64,000 bases of DNA from Thermacetogenium phaeum DSM 12270 (GTDB taxonomy: Bacteria; Bacillota; DSM-12270; Thermacetogeniales; Thermacetogeniaceae), in NCBI RefSeq assembly GCF_000305935.1, contig NC_018870.1:141942-205941 (forward strand). The letters are read 5' to 3'. A model generated the notes under the pieces. It had not been told where the DNA came from, searched no databases, and saw only the letters and a program-made list of their open reading frames with translations. A program made the translations under genes and the position numbers. Below, in pieces: positions 7,292 through 15,267 of this stretch (positions within the stretch are counted from its first letter, which is position 1; every line of letters begins with the position of its first letter).

Positions 7292-8548
7292 ATGAGATTG
7301 AATGTTTCGTTAGAAGAGGCTCAGGAAATAGTGCTTGGCATGCTCAGACCCATAGAGAGAGAAGCCATCCTTCATCTGCCCGATTCCTTAGGCCGGGTGC
7401 TCAGCCGAGATATCAAAGCCCCTTTTAATGTTCCTGCTTTTGACAAATCTCCTCTTGATGGATACGCTGTCCGCGCTGAAGACACCAAAATGGCGGCGTC
7501 TGACAACCCCGTAATTTTGCACGTCATCGAAGAGGTGCCGGCAGGCAGTGTTCCGACGAAAAGGGTGGAGCCGGGCTCTGCGATAAGAATTATGACCGGC
7601 GCTCCAATTCCCGAAGGAGCAGACGTTGTTGTCCGGTTTGAAGATGTCGAGGAAGCGGCAGATACGATCAAAGTGAGCCAACCTTTGGCTTCAGGGGCCA
7701 ACATCATCCCGGCAGGGGATGATGTTGCGGAGGGGGAGGTAGTTGCGAGCACTGGTACCCGACTCAATGCCCCTCTTATCGGCATGTTGGCTTCTCTAGG
7801 TATTAGCAGTGTACCTGTTTATCAAAGGGTGAGGGTGGCGATCATTAATACGGGTAATGAACTTCTGGATCCAAGTGAAAAATGGCTGCCCGGCAAGATC
7901 TATAACAGCAATCGCTATCTTCTTGAGGCAAGGTGCAAGGAGTTGGGGGCAGAACCCGTTTATCTCGATAGCGTTCCCGATGAAGAGACGGCTGTTGCCG
8001 AATCTCTCCAAGGAGCGCTGGAAGTGGCAGATCTGGTGATCACTACCGGGGGCGCCTCGGTTGGCCAGTATGATGTGGTTAAGAACGCTATAAATGCGGT
8101 CGGAGCCGAAATCTTATTCTGGAAAATTGCCCTAAAACCCGGTATGCCTACTGCTGTTGCCAGAAAAGATGGGAAAGTTATCTTTTCCCTGTCGGGAAAC
8201 CCGGCTGCGGCGATGATAACGTTTGATTTGCTCGCTGTGCCGGCTTTGAAGAAGTTGTCGGGCATGAAAGAGGTGCTTCCGCCGACAATAACCGGCATTC
8301 TGGTTAATGCTTTTCAAAAGCGCAGTCCGCAGCGGCGCATGTTAAGGGCAAAGTGGAAAAAGCAGAATGGGAGCGACCTGATAGAGCTTACGGGTAAGCA
8401 GAGCAACGATGTTTTGAAATCTCTGGTAGAATGCAACATCTTGATCGATGTCCCTGCGGGAACTCCCTCACTGGCTGTCGGGCAGCATGTTTCTGCATAT
8501 GTAGTTGGCAACTTGACCGATTCCCTTGTTGGGGAATTGAAGTGCTAG
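7292..8548 (+). CDS. moeA: Molybdopterin molybdenumtransferase MoeA (copy 1)
   Basis: A 418-residue MoeA of normal length. It shows the early DKSPLDGYAVRAEDT, the IRIMTGAPIPEGADVVVRFED block, the catalytic molybdopterin-binding GNELLDP...TTGGASVGQYD region and the SLSGNPAAAMITFD stretch. The enzyme inserts molybdate or tungstate into adenylylated molybdopterin in the cytoplasm. AGGAGGAG lies ahead of the ATG. It closes the first cofactor operon. A paralogue of roughly two-thirds identity by eye lies at 32298; one copy could serve tungsten and the other molybdenum (inference). Confidence 0.93.
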   Translation: MRLNVSLEEAQEIVLGMLRPIEREAILHLPDSLGRVLSRDIKAPFNVPAFDKSPLDGYAVRAEDTKMAASDNPVILHVIEEVPAGSVPTKRVEPGSAIRIMTGAPIPEGADVVVRFEDVEEAADTIKVSQPLASGANIIPAGDDVAEGEVVASTGTRLNAPLIGMLASLGISSVPVYQRVRVAIINTGNELLDPSEKWLPGKIYNSNRYLLEARCKELGAEPVYLDSVPDEETAVAESLQGALEVADLVITTGGASVGQYDVVKNAINAVGAEILFWKIALKPGMPTAVARKDGKVIFSLSGNPAAAMITFDLLAVPALKKLSGMKEVLPPTITGILVNAFQKRSPQRRMLRAKWKKQNGSDLIELTGKQSNDVLKSLVECNILIDVPAGTPSLAVGQHVSAYVVGNLTDSLVGELKC

Positions 8549-8589
8549 ATTAATAACGAACAAGCGATATGTTTCTAATTAAATAAAAC

Positions 8590-8749
8590 TCCGAGCCCGC
8601 CTTCCTAAGGCAGATGCTACGGGGGCGTGGCCTGGGGCTTACGACCCCACAGGGTTGTAGGAGAAATCCTACAGCCTCCCTGTATGGAAAGGAGGAGATG
8701 CTCAGGCATGTTTCTGTGGCCACTTTCCATACAGGAACATGCCTTTTTT
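8590..8749 (+). promoter_or_regulatory. Second Moco/Tuco-type riboswitch with terminator
   Basis: It has the same layout as the copy at 4812: CCGAGCCCGCC, CCTGGGG...CCCCACAGGG, a GAAA-capped hairpin TGTAGGA/TCCTACA, then GCCTCCCTGTATGGAAAGG. The terminator is AGGCATGTTTCTGT (8704-8717) with ACAGGAACATGCCT (8731-8744) and a T-run. CCTGTATGGAAAG (8679-8691) is a perfect 13-nt complement of CTTTCCATACAGG (8723-8735) in the terminator's 3' arm. The anti-terminator and the aptamer therefore share a strand, which predicts an OFF switch. It controls the XdhC/FmdE/metal-transport operon. Confidence 0.88.
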
Positions 8750-8796
8750 GTTGGTTTCAAGATTATTCAAATGGTTATGAGGGGGTAATTCAAAGG

Positions 8797-9588
8797 ATGG
8801 AGCCGGAAATGATGCACCTTTTAGCTGAAAAGGTAGAAAAGAATGAAGAGGCTGCTCTTATTACGGTGATTACTTCAAACAGATGGCACTGCAGGCTGGG
8901 CGCCATGATGCTTGTGGATAAAAACGGCGTCGTACTGGGCGGTAGTATAGGAGGAGGACAGCTTGAGAAAAAGGCGATTAAAGAGGCTCAAACATGCATA
9001 GAAAGGGGGGTTTCCCGGAAAGTGCTTCTGACTGAAGAGGGAGAATCGGTGGAAATATTTATCAATGCCTTCTGTTACTTTGACAAACTGATAATTGTAG
9101 GGTCGGGGAGCGTTGCTTTAAATATTTATAAAGTTGCGATGGTTCTGGGCTACAGAATAACTGTTGTGGATAACAGGACGGAGACGCTAACAGAGGATAG
9201 ATTTCCTGGAGCCGATAAGCTGCTTCTTGGGGATATAGTCGAAAATCTCAGTTCGTGTGACATTGATGAGAATACATCTATCGTAATAGCCACCCACCAT
9301 CACAAATTCGATGAGCCGGCGTTGAAGGCGGTTATTCACTCTCCGGCCAGATACATAGGAATCCTAAGCAACAGACGTAAGGCCGCGTCCTATTTCGATA
9401 ATCTTAGGGCTCAAGGTATTCCGGACAACCTGCTGAATAGGGTGTATACCCCAATAGGCCTTGACCTTGGTGGCAGAAAGACCCCTGAAATAGCTGTTGC
9501 TGTAATGGCAGAAGTCCTGGCCGTCAAATACGGGCGCAGCGGAGGGTTTTGCAGAGACATCATAAAGGAGGGGCGAATTAATGACTGA
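8797..9588 (+). CDS. XdhC/CoxF-family molybdoenzyme maturation protein
   Basis: A 263-residue protein. The N-terminal XdhC domain has RLGAMMLVDKNGVVLGGSIGGGQLE, and the C-terminal Rossmann-type domain has LIIVGSGSVALNIYKVAMVLGY plus TIGLDLGGRKTPEIAVAVMAE-like sequence. Family members load (sulfurated) molybdenum cofactor into xanthine-dehydrogenase-type enzymes and protect it. ATG 8797 was chosen because GAGGGGGT lies upstream; the frame extending further back only reads through the riboswitch. It overlaps the next gene by 8 bases. No apo-enzyme partner (xdh or cox genes) is in the window. Confidence 0.8.
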   Translation: MEPEMMHLLAEKVEKNEEAALITVITSNRWHCRLGAMMLVDKNGVVLGGSIGGGQLEKKAIKEAQTCIERGVSRKVLLTEEGESVEIFINAFCYFDKLIIVGSGSVALNIYKVAMVLGYRITVVDNRTETLTEDRFPGADKLLLGDIVENLSSCDIDENTSIVIATHHHKFDEPALKAVIHSPARYIGILSNRRKAASYFDNLRAQGIPDNLLNRVYTPIGLDLGGRKTPEIAVAVMAEVLAVKYGRSGGFCRDIIKEGRIND

Positions 9589-10129
9589 TTGTTTTGAGCA
9601 GGATCTTAAAGTTGCCCGTGACTTTCATGGGGGTATCTGTACCGGTATTGTGTTCGGGGTGAGGATCGCCCGGGCGGGATTAAACTATCTTGGCATTAAA
9701 GACCCTTTAAAAAATAAAGACTTTATAGTTTTTGTTGAGGCCGACCGCTGTATTGCCGATGCAGTTTACGCAGTTACCAGATGCTCGCTCGGACGAAGAC
9801 GGCTAAAATGGGTTGATTATGGGAAAATGGCTGCATCATTTGTAGATATCGAGAGCAATAAAGGCGTCAGGATTGTGGTTAACACAAAGCGGCGGGCTCC
9901 AGAAGGGGCGGATATGGTTGCTTTCTGGGGTTCAATACCCGACGAAGAACTGCTCAAAATTGAGCCTATAGTTGTTAAGTTAAAAAAGGAGGATCTTCCT
10001 GGAAAACCCTTGCGGAGGGTAATGTGCGAGGAATGCGGCGAGTTTGTAATGGATGGAAGAGATGTGCTTGTCGATGGCCGGATATTGTGCAAGGCGTGCG
10101 CTAATGGAGCTTATTACGAAAGAATCTGA
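9581..10129 (+). CDS. FmdE/FwdE-type protein
   Basis: A 182-residue protein with an FmdE domain: FHGGICTGIVFGVRIARAGL near residues 15-34, then a YAVTRCSLGRRRLKWVDYGK stretch, and a C-terminal zinc-ribbon (CEECGEFV...CKACA). FmdE genes were first seen beside molybdenum formylmethanofuran dehydrogenase. In bacteria they occur near molybdenum/tungsten uptake and cofactor genes, but the exact role is not settled. It overlaps xdhC by 8 bases and sits just ahead of a DUF364 gene and a metal-type ABC transporter. A metal-handling or cofactor-handling role is likely. Confidence 0.78.
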   Translation: MTDCFEQDLKVARDFHGGICTGIVFGVRIARAGLNYLGIKDPLKNKDFIVFVEADRCIADAVYAVTRCSLGRRRLKWVDYGKMAASFVDIESNKGVRIVVNTKRRAPEGADMVAFWGSIPDEELLKIEPIVVKLKKEDLPGKPLRRVMCEECGEFVMDGRDVLVDGRILCKACANGAYYERI

Positions 10130-10137
10130 GGAGAGCG

Positions 10138-10893
10138 GTGATAAGGATGTGGAAGATCTATGACGACCTGATCAATGCGATACCTGAGGACCTTACCGTA
10201 AAAGAATGCCTGGTGGGACTACACTGGACGCTCGTTCGCTCTGAAAGAGGTGTGGGCGCCGCTATGACGCTGAAAGGAGGCAGAGCAGAGTCTGAACTCA
10301 CAGGGATTGTCGGGATGCCCCTAAAAAAACTTGCTTCTCATGTTAAGTCGTGGAATATGGTGCAGGCCTCTGTGGGGCAGGCAGCGATAAACTCGGCATT
10401 TAATGTCTATGACAATCTGGCGGCTATTACAGGTCTGGATGCCAGAAAGCTGGGGAGCAATGATGATAACAACGCCTTCAGGCAGTTCCTTCCGGAATTG
10501 AAGGGCAAGAAGGTTGCGGTCATCGGGCATTTTCCGCACATTGATTTCCTGAATGATGTATGCCATCTCTCGATTTTGGAAAGAAAGCCGCAGGGCAGCG
10601 ACTATCCGGATCCGGCGTGTGAGTACATTCTTCCGTATCAGGACTTTGTTTTTATAACTGGCACTGCTTTCACCAACAAAACCATGCCAAGGCTACTTGA
10701 GCTTTCGAAAAATGCCAAGGTTGTCGTCGTTGGTCCCAGCGTTCCGATAACGCCGATTCTTTTTAAATATGGTGTAGATGCGATTGCGGGGATGATCGTT
10801 AGAGATGAGGCAGTATTTTGGAAGTGTGCTCAAGAAGGGGGTAAAATGAACATTTTCAAGCAGGGTGGACAAATGGTATGCATACGCAGTTAG
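10138..10893 (+). CDS. DUF364-type putative heavy-metal chelation protein
   Basis: A 251-residue protein of the DUF364/putative heavy-metal chelation family. The N-terminal half carries VGLHWTLVRSERGVGAAMTL. The C-terminal Rossmann-like half carries KVAVIGHFPHID, LPYQDFVFITGTAFTNKTMP and the closing VVVGPSVPITPILFKYGVDAIAGM. The start could be GTG 10138 (AGGAG four bases upstream) or ATG 10147; GTG is used here. It overlaps the FecCD permease. The setting implies metal (molybdate/tungstate or iron) binding after uptake, but this is not proven. Confidence 0.78.
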   Translation: MIRMWKIYDDLINAIPEDLTVKECLVGLHWTLVRSERGVGAAMTLKGGRAESELTGIVGMPLKKLASHVKSWNMVQASVGQAAINSAFNVYDNLAAITGLDARKLGSNDDNNAFRQFLPELKGKKVAVIGHFPHIDFLNDVCHLSILERKPQGSDYPDPACEYILPYQDFVFITGTAFTNKTMPRLLELSKNAKVVVVGPSVPITPILFKYGVDAIAGMIVRDEAVFWKCAQEGGKMNIFKQGGQMVCIRS

Positions 10894-11939
10894 TTCACAG
10901 AAGTGCAGTTTGCCCACGCCGCCTGAAGGCTTCCGCGAAGCTCATACTTGCCTTGTTGCTCGTAACAGTCTTTGTTTTTTCAATTGTTGTCGGGCGGTAT
11001 CCGATAACTATACCCGAGCTGTTGTCGACAGTATATTCTTACTTTTTTGGCAGTAGCATGGGGCACTCGGAGAACCTGGAAACCGTGATATTTAACGTCA
11101 GATTGCCGCGGGTTATAACGGCAATGGTGGTAGGGGCTGCTCTTTCGATAGCCGGAGCTTCATACCAGGGTATGTTCAAAAATCCGCTTGTGTCTCCGGA
11201 TATCCTGGGGGCATCTGCTGGTGCCGGATTTGGTGCCGCTTTAGCCATTTTGTTTTCATTATCAGTGTTTATGATCCAGCTTAGTGCATTTGTATGGGGA
11301 GCGTTAGCTGTAATGCTGGTGTATTTAATAAATACAAAGCTTATAAATACAAAGCTCAACTATGAGCCTACGCTGGGTCTGGTCTTAAGCGGCATACTTA
11401 TCAGTTCACTTTTTTCTTCTGGTACCGCTGCAATTAAGTATATTGCTGATGCAAATGATAAATTGCCCGAAATCACCTTTTGGTTGATGGGTAGTTTGTC
11501 AGCTGTAGATAAAAGAGACCTCTTAAATATTATATTTCCGATGGTTGCAGGGTTTTTGCTGCTCTTTCTTGTCAGGTGGCGCATAAATATTCTTGCCTTT
11601 GGCGAAGAGGAGGCACGTGCTTTAGGAATTAACACGCAAAGGTTGAGAATGATTATTATATTGGGCTCTACCTTAATAACTGCTGCTTCTGTTTCGGTAT
11701 CTGGCATGATCGGATGGGTCGGTCTGGTTATTCCCCATCTGGCTCGAGCTGTTGCAGGCCCTAACTATGAAACGCTTATTCCGGTGACGTTTATTATAGG
11801 GGCTTCTTATCTCTTGTTGGTTGACGATCTGGCTCGCTGTCTGGGCGCTGTAGAAGTGCCGTTGGGAATATTAACATCATTATTAGGAGTTCCTGTATTT
11901 CTAATAGTTCTTAGAAAAAACATAGCGGGGTGGAGGTAA
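10878..11939 (+). CDS. FecCD/BtuC-type ABC permease
   Basis: A 353-residue polytopic membrane protein with about ten hydrophobic spans. It has RLPRVITAMVVGAALSIAGA and NPLVSPDILGASAGAGFGAA near the start, and GWVGLVIPHLARAVAGPNYETLIP in the coupling region, all hallmarks of the iron-siderophore/cobalamin/MolB permease family. With the ATPase (11939) and binding protein (12764) it makes a complete importer. The surrounding genes and the Moco riboswitch favour molybdate or tungstate (MolBC-like) as cargo over iron or B12; this is inference. Confidence 0.87.
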   Translation: MHTQLVHRSAVCPRRLKASAKLILALLLVTVFVFSIVVGRYPITIPELLSTVYSYFFGSSMGHSENLETVIFNVRLPRVITAMVVGAALSIAGASYQGMFKNPLVSPDILGASAGAGFGAALAILFSLSVFMIQLSAFVWGALAVMLVYLINTKLINTKLNYEPTLGLVLSGILISSLFSSGTAAIKYIADANDKLPEITFWLMGSLSAVDKRDLLNIIFPMVAGFLLLFLVRWRINILAFGEEEARALGINTQRLRMIIILGSTLITAASVSVSGMIGWVGLVIPHLARAVAGPNYETLIPVTFIIGASYLLLVDDLARCLGAVEVPLGILTSLLGVPVFLIVLRKNIAGWR

Positions 11940-12733
11940 TGCTGGAGGTAAGAAATATAAATTATCGTTACGGAAGAAATGAGGTGCTTCACAATGTTTC
12001 TTTTAAAGTTGAACAGGGCGAGTTTGTATGCGTCCTAGGGCCAAATGGTTCAGGAAAGACTACGCTTCTTAAAAATATACTCGGCCTGCTAACTCCCGAT
12101 ACCGGTACCGTTCTTATAGAGGGAGAGGATGTCCGGAAAATGCCCCCCTCAAAGCTGGCAAAGATAATTGGGTATATTCCTCAAGCGCATACGCCGCCCT
12201 TTCCCTTTCGGGTTTTCGATGTTGTTCTCATGGGTAGAGCACCCTATCTGACGAGCCTATCCGTACCAAGTGATGAGGATGAAAGAATAGCGTATGAATC
12301 GCTGGAAGAGCTCAACATCACGCGGCTGAAAGACAAACCTTATACCGAAATAAGCGGCGGAGAGAGGCAGCTTGTCCTTATTGCGAGGGCTTTAGCGCAA
12401 AAGCCCAAGATTCTTGTCATGGATGAGCCTGCTGCCAGCCTTGATTTCGGAAACCAGAGCTTATTTCTTGAATATATGCGAACTATTTGCGATAAAGGCA
12501 TGAGCATTCTGATGGTGACCCATGATCCCCATCATGCGCTTTTTTGCGCTGATAAGGTGGTAATGCTGAAAAACGGAAGAATTGTGAAGATGGGACCTCC
12601 CCAAACAACGATTGAAGGAGACACGATGAGGGAGATCTATAGAACAGATGTAAGAGTGGCCAGAATCAAGCTCTCCGAGAAGAGAACGATAACTGTCTGC
12701 GTGCCCGTACCCAGTCTTTTGAAGACCTGCTAA
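11939..12733 (+). CDS. ABC transporter ATP-binding protein, FecE/BtuD-type
   Basis: A 264-residue ATPase with Walker A GPNGSGKTTL, signature ISGGERQLVLIARALAQ, Walker B ILVMDEPAASLD and the switch histidine in MVTHDPHHA. ATG 11939 overlaps the permease stop (TAATG). A GTG nine bases upstream is in frame but has a poorer ribosome site. It supplies energy for the FecCD-type permease. Confidence 0.88.
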   Translation: MLEVRNINYRYGRNEVLHNVSFKVEQGEFVCVLGPNGSGKTTLLKNILGLLTPDTGTVLIEGEDVRKMPPSKLAKIIGYIPQAHTPPFPFRVFDVVLMGRAPYLTSLSVPSDEDERIAYESLEELNITRLKDKPYTEISGGERQLVLIARALAQKPKILVMDEPAASLDFGNQSLFLEYMRTICDKGMSILMVTHDPHHALFCADKVVMLKNGRIVKMGPPQTTIEGDTMREIYRTDVRVARIKLSEKRTITVCVPVPSLLKTC

Positions 12734-12763
12734 AATACACCTGTTTCGATTGGAGGGATAGAA

Positions 12764-13891
12764 GTGATCCGCTTGAACAGAATTAAGAATTTTATGGTAA
12801 CAGCCTTGGTGTTTGTTCTGTTGTGTTCGCTGGTAACTGGTTGCGGTTCCAGAGAGATAAGCGAGAAGAATACCGGAAGTGTAGAGACCTCCCAACAGCG
12901 GTCTGGGGAGAGGGTGATAACCGACCATGCTGGAAGAACTGTGAAAATTCCGGCAGAGGTAGATAAGGTTTATTTCACAAGCCCTATCGCTCAAATTATG
13001 GTGTATACCCTCGCACCCGAGAAGATGGCTGGGTGGACAATGCAGCTGACGGATAAGATGAAAAAGTATATCCCTCCCCAATACCAGGAGCTGCCGTATC
13101 TCGGTGGTCAGCAAATGAGCGCAAAGCTAAATATCGAAGAAATACTGAGGGTAAAACCTGATGTCATATTTTCAGTAGGACCCGACCCCATCAGCGATAC
13201 AACTAAAAGCGAGGCCGACAAACTCCAGCAGCAGCTAAACATTCCGGTAGTTGTTGTGGACGGGGATATAAATAGTACTGAAAAGGCATATGCATTTTTG
13301 GGACAGATTCTGGGAGTTGAGGATAGGGCAAAAAAACTTATAGATTATTGTAACCGGACAATGAAGGATGTTGTCGAAAAGACCAAATCCATACCCAAAG
13401 AAAAAAGAGTGAGGGTATATTATGCCGAAGGCCCCGAAGGACTTGCCACTGAACCCAAGGGATCAAGCCACGCCATACTGCTGGATATCGTGAATGCTGA
13501 AAATGTTGCTGAAGTTCAGCAAAAAGGTGGGAGCGGAATGAGCAATGTGTCTTTGGAACAGGTTTTGAAATGGAACCCCGATGTAATTCTGACATGGAGT
13601 ACCGACCGTGGAGGTGCCTGTAACAAAATACTTACGAGTCCCGACTGGAAGAATATTAAAGCAGTAAAAAACGGAAAAGTATATGAAATACCCAATTATC
13701 CTTTTAACTGGTTTGACCGGCCGCCTTCAGTGAACAGGTTCCTGGGTCTGAAATGGCTTGCTGCCATTTTGTATCCGGATGTTTATCAGGTGAACCTTGT
13801 AAAAGAGGTTAAAGAATTTTATAAGCTTTTCTATCATGTGGATTTAACAGATGATGATGTCAAAGAGCTCCTTAAGGATGCCGGATTCTGA
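12764..13891 (+). CDS. Substrate-binding lipoprotein, BtuF/FepB/MolA-type
   Basis: A 375-residue lipoprotein. The signal peptide ends in the lipobox LVTGC (Cys about residue 27), so it would be anchored outside the membrane. The body is a periplasmic-binding fold with VITDHAGRTVKIPAEVDKV, IEEILRVKPDVIFSVGPDP and VYEIPNYPFNWFDRPPSVNR. It pairs with the two ABC genes before it. The GTG start has GGAGGGA upstream. Homologues bind iron chelates, B12, molybdate or tungstate; context favours an oxyanion. The stop codon abuts the left side of a large structured RNA. Confidence 0.85.
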   Translation: MIRLNRIKNFMVTALVFVLLCSLVTGCGSREISEKNTGSVETSQQRSGERVITDHAGRTVKIPAEVDKVYFTSPIAQIMVYTLAPEKMAGWTMQLTDKMKKYIPPQYQELPYLGGQQMSAKLNIEEILRVKPDVIFSVGPDPISDTTKSEADKLQQQLNIPVVVVDGDINSTEKAYAFLGQILGVEDRAKKLIDYCNRTMKDVVEKTKSIPKEKRVRVYYAEGPEGLATEPKGSSHAILLDIVNAENVAEVQQKGGSGMSNVSLEQVLKWNPDVILTWSTDRGGACNKILTSPDWKNIKAVKNGKVYEIPNYPFNWFDRPPSVNRFLGLKWLAAILYPDVYQVNLVKEVKEFYKLFYHVDLTDDDVKELLKDAGF

Positions 13892-13894
13892 TTT

Positions 13895-14191
13895 GACTGC
13901 AGACCACCCATGCCGCTAGCGGCGGCACCAACAGAGCATGAAAATACCCGACGGGTCTACCGGCGAGCGACCTATGGAAGGCCGGGTAACAGGACAGGCG
14001 AAGCGAGGATGACAGGTCGGGATGCGAGTACAGACACCTGAAGAGTTTCGATGGAATGGATTCGCTGCGAGGCCAAACGCTGCAATTGGCAGAAGCAATT
14101 CGCAACTTGTTACGCAGCATTCCAGAGCTGTCCCGAAGCGAGCCGTAGTCCTGTCCGGCCTGGAATCGGGAGTCGAGCGGTAGACCGGCGG
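13895..14191 (+). ncRNA. Large structured RNA, HEARO/omega-RNA-like
   Basis: No gene fits this 300-base gap. The sequence instead folds as nested long-range helices: GGTCTACCG (13954-13962) with CGGTAGACC (14178-14186), GGCC (13980-13983) with GGCC (14157-14160), GGACAGG (13992-13998) with CCTGTCC (14150-14156), TCGGGA (14017-14022) with TCCCGA (14131-14136), and TGGAATG (14052-14058) with CATTCCA (14118-14124). Local hairpins include GCCGCTAGCGGC and ACCCGACGGGT. It ends just before GTGA. HEARO RNAs (the omega-RNA of IscB elements) are of similar size and insert next to ATGA or GTGA. No iscB gene follows, so this would be an ORF-less copy. The family name is tentative; the structure is clear. 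Confidence 0.6.
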
Positions 14192-14252
14192 GTGAACTTG
14201 ACGTATTTTCAGGGCAGATTGCTTAGTTGAAAATTGAAGGAGGAGAAATGAG

Positions 14253-15233
14253 ATGGAGGATCTTTATGGAAGAAGAATCGATTACCTGCGTGTCTCGGTA
14301 ACCGACCGCTGCAACCTGAGGTGCATCTACTGCATGCCGCCGGAAGGGGTAAAGCCCAAGGAACATAACGATATCATTCGTTTCGAAGAGATCTTAGTAG
14401 CAGCGGAGGTGGCTCTGGAGCTGGGTATTAACCGCTTCCGGTTGACAGGTGGCGAGCCCTTAGTCAGAAAGGGGATTATCCCGTTCATCGGCGCTTTATC
14501 TATGCTGCCCGGAATAGAAGATGTATCTCTTACCACTAACGGAATTTTGCTTTCCCAAATGGCTGGACAGTTAAAGGAGGCGGGGATCCGACGGATCAAC
14601 ATTAGCCTTGATACCATGAACCAAAAGACTTATCGGGAGCTTACCAGAGGGGGAGACTTAAGGGCTGTCTGGGAGGGGATAGAGAAAGCCCTGGAAATCG
14701 GATTTGATCCTGTAAAGATCAACATAGTAGCCCTAAGGGGTATAAACGACGAAGAGTGGGTGGATTTTGCCCGCCTCACTATGGACAAGCCTTTACACAT
14801 TCGCTTCATCGAGCTCATGCCCATCGGCGCAGGCTGGCAAATGGCGAGAGAGAACTACGCCTCCTGCCGGCAGGTTAGGGGGGTGATAGAAAGAGAGCTG
14901 GGCGAACTCACCCCGGTCATTGACGTCGAGGGAAACGGCCCTGCCGAATATCAGCGATTGCCGGGAGCGGTTGGTACGATCGGCTTCATCCATGCCGTCA
15001 GCGAGCACTTCTGCGGGAGCTGCAACAGACTGCGCCTTACAGCAGATGGTAAACTGCGGCCCTGCCTTTTTGACCGAAGGGAGATCGACCTGAAAGGAGC
15101 AATCCGGAGAGGAGCGGGCGGAGAAGAACTGCAACGGCTATTTAGAAAGGCCGTGCAACTTAAGGCGGCAAACTACCAGATGGCTGCGCGAGCTGGCAAA
15201 GGTGGGCGGTCGATGGTCCAAATAGGGGGATAA
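14253..15233 (+). CDS. moaA: GTP 3',8-cyclase MoaA
   Basis: A 326-residue radical-SAM enzyme. The N-terminal cluster CNLRCIYC (around residues 23-30) is followed by FRLTGGEPLVRKG. A C-terminal 4Fe-4S motif CGSCNRLRLTADGKLRPCLF and a final Gly-Gly match true MoaA. It converts GTP to the cyclic intermediate of precursor Z, the first step of the pterin part of the cofactor. AAGGAGGAG precedes the ATG. GC is higher than in the flanking transporter genes. The partner moaC lies 4 kb downstream. Confidence 0.95.
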   Translation: MEDLYGRRIDYLRVSVTDRCNLRCIYCMPPEGVKPKEHNDIIRFEEILVAAEVALELGINRFRLTGGEPLVRKGIIPFIGALSMLPGIEDVSLTTNGILLSQMAGQLKEAGIRRINISLDTMNQKTYRELTRGGDLRAVWEGIEKALEIGFDPVKINIVALRGINDEEWVDFARLTMDKPLHIRFIELMPIGAGWQMARENYASCRQVRGVIERELGELTPVIDVEGNGPAEYQRLPGAVGTIGFIHAVSEHFCGSCNRLRLTADGKLRPCLFDRREIDLKGAIRRGAGGEELQRLFRKAVQLKAANYQMAARAGKGGRSMVQIGG

Positions 15234-15267
15234 ATCACGAAACGCATGAGCAGGGGGATTTTAAACG

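Noticed and set aside
10878-13891. Calling the FecCD-type importer a B12 or siderophore system
   Set aside because: The fold would allow it, but the Moco switch and cofactor genes around it argue against a firm iron or B12 label; the substrate is left open.
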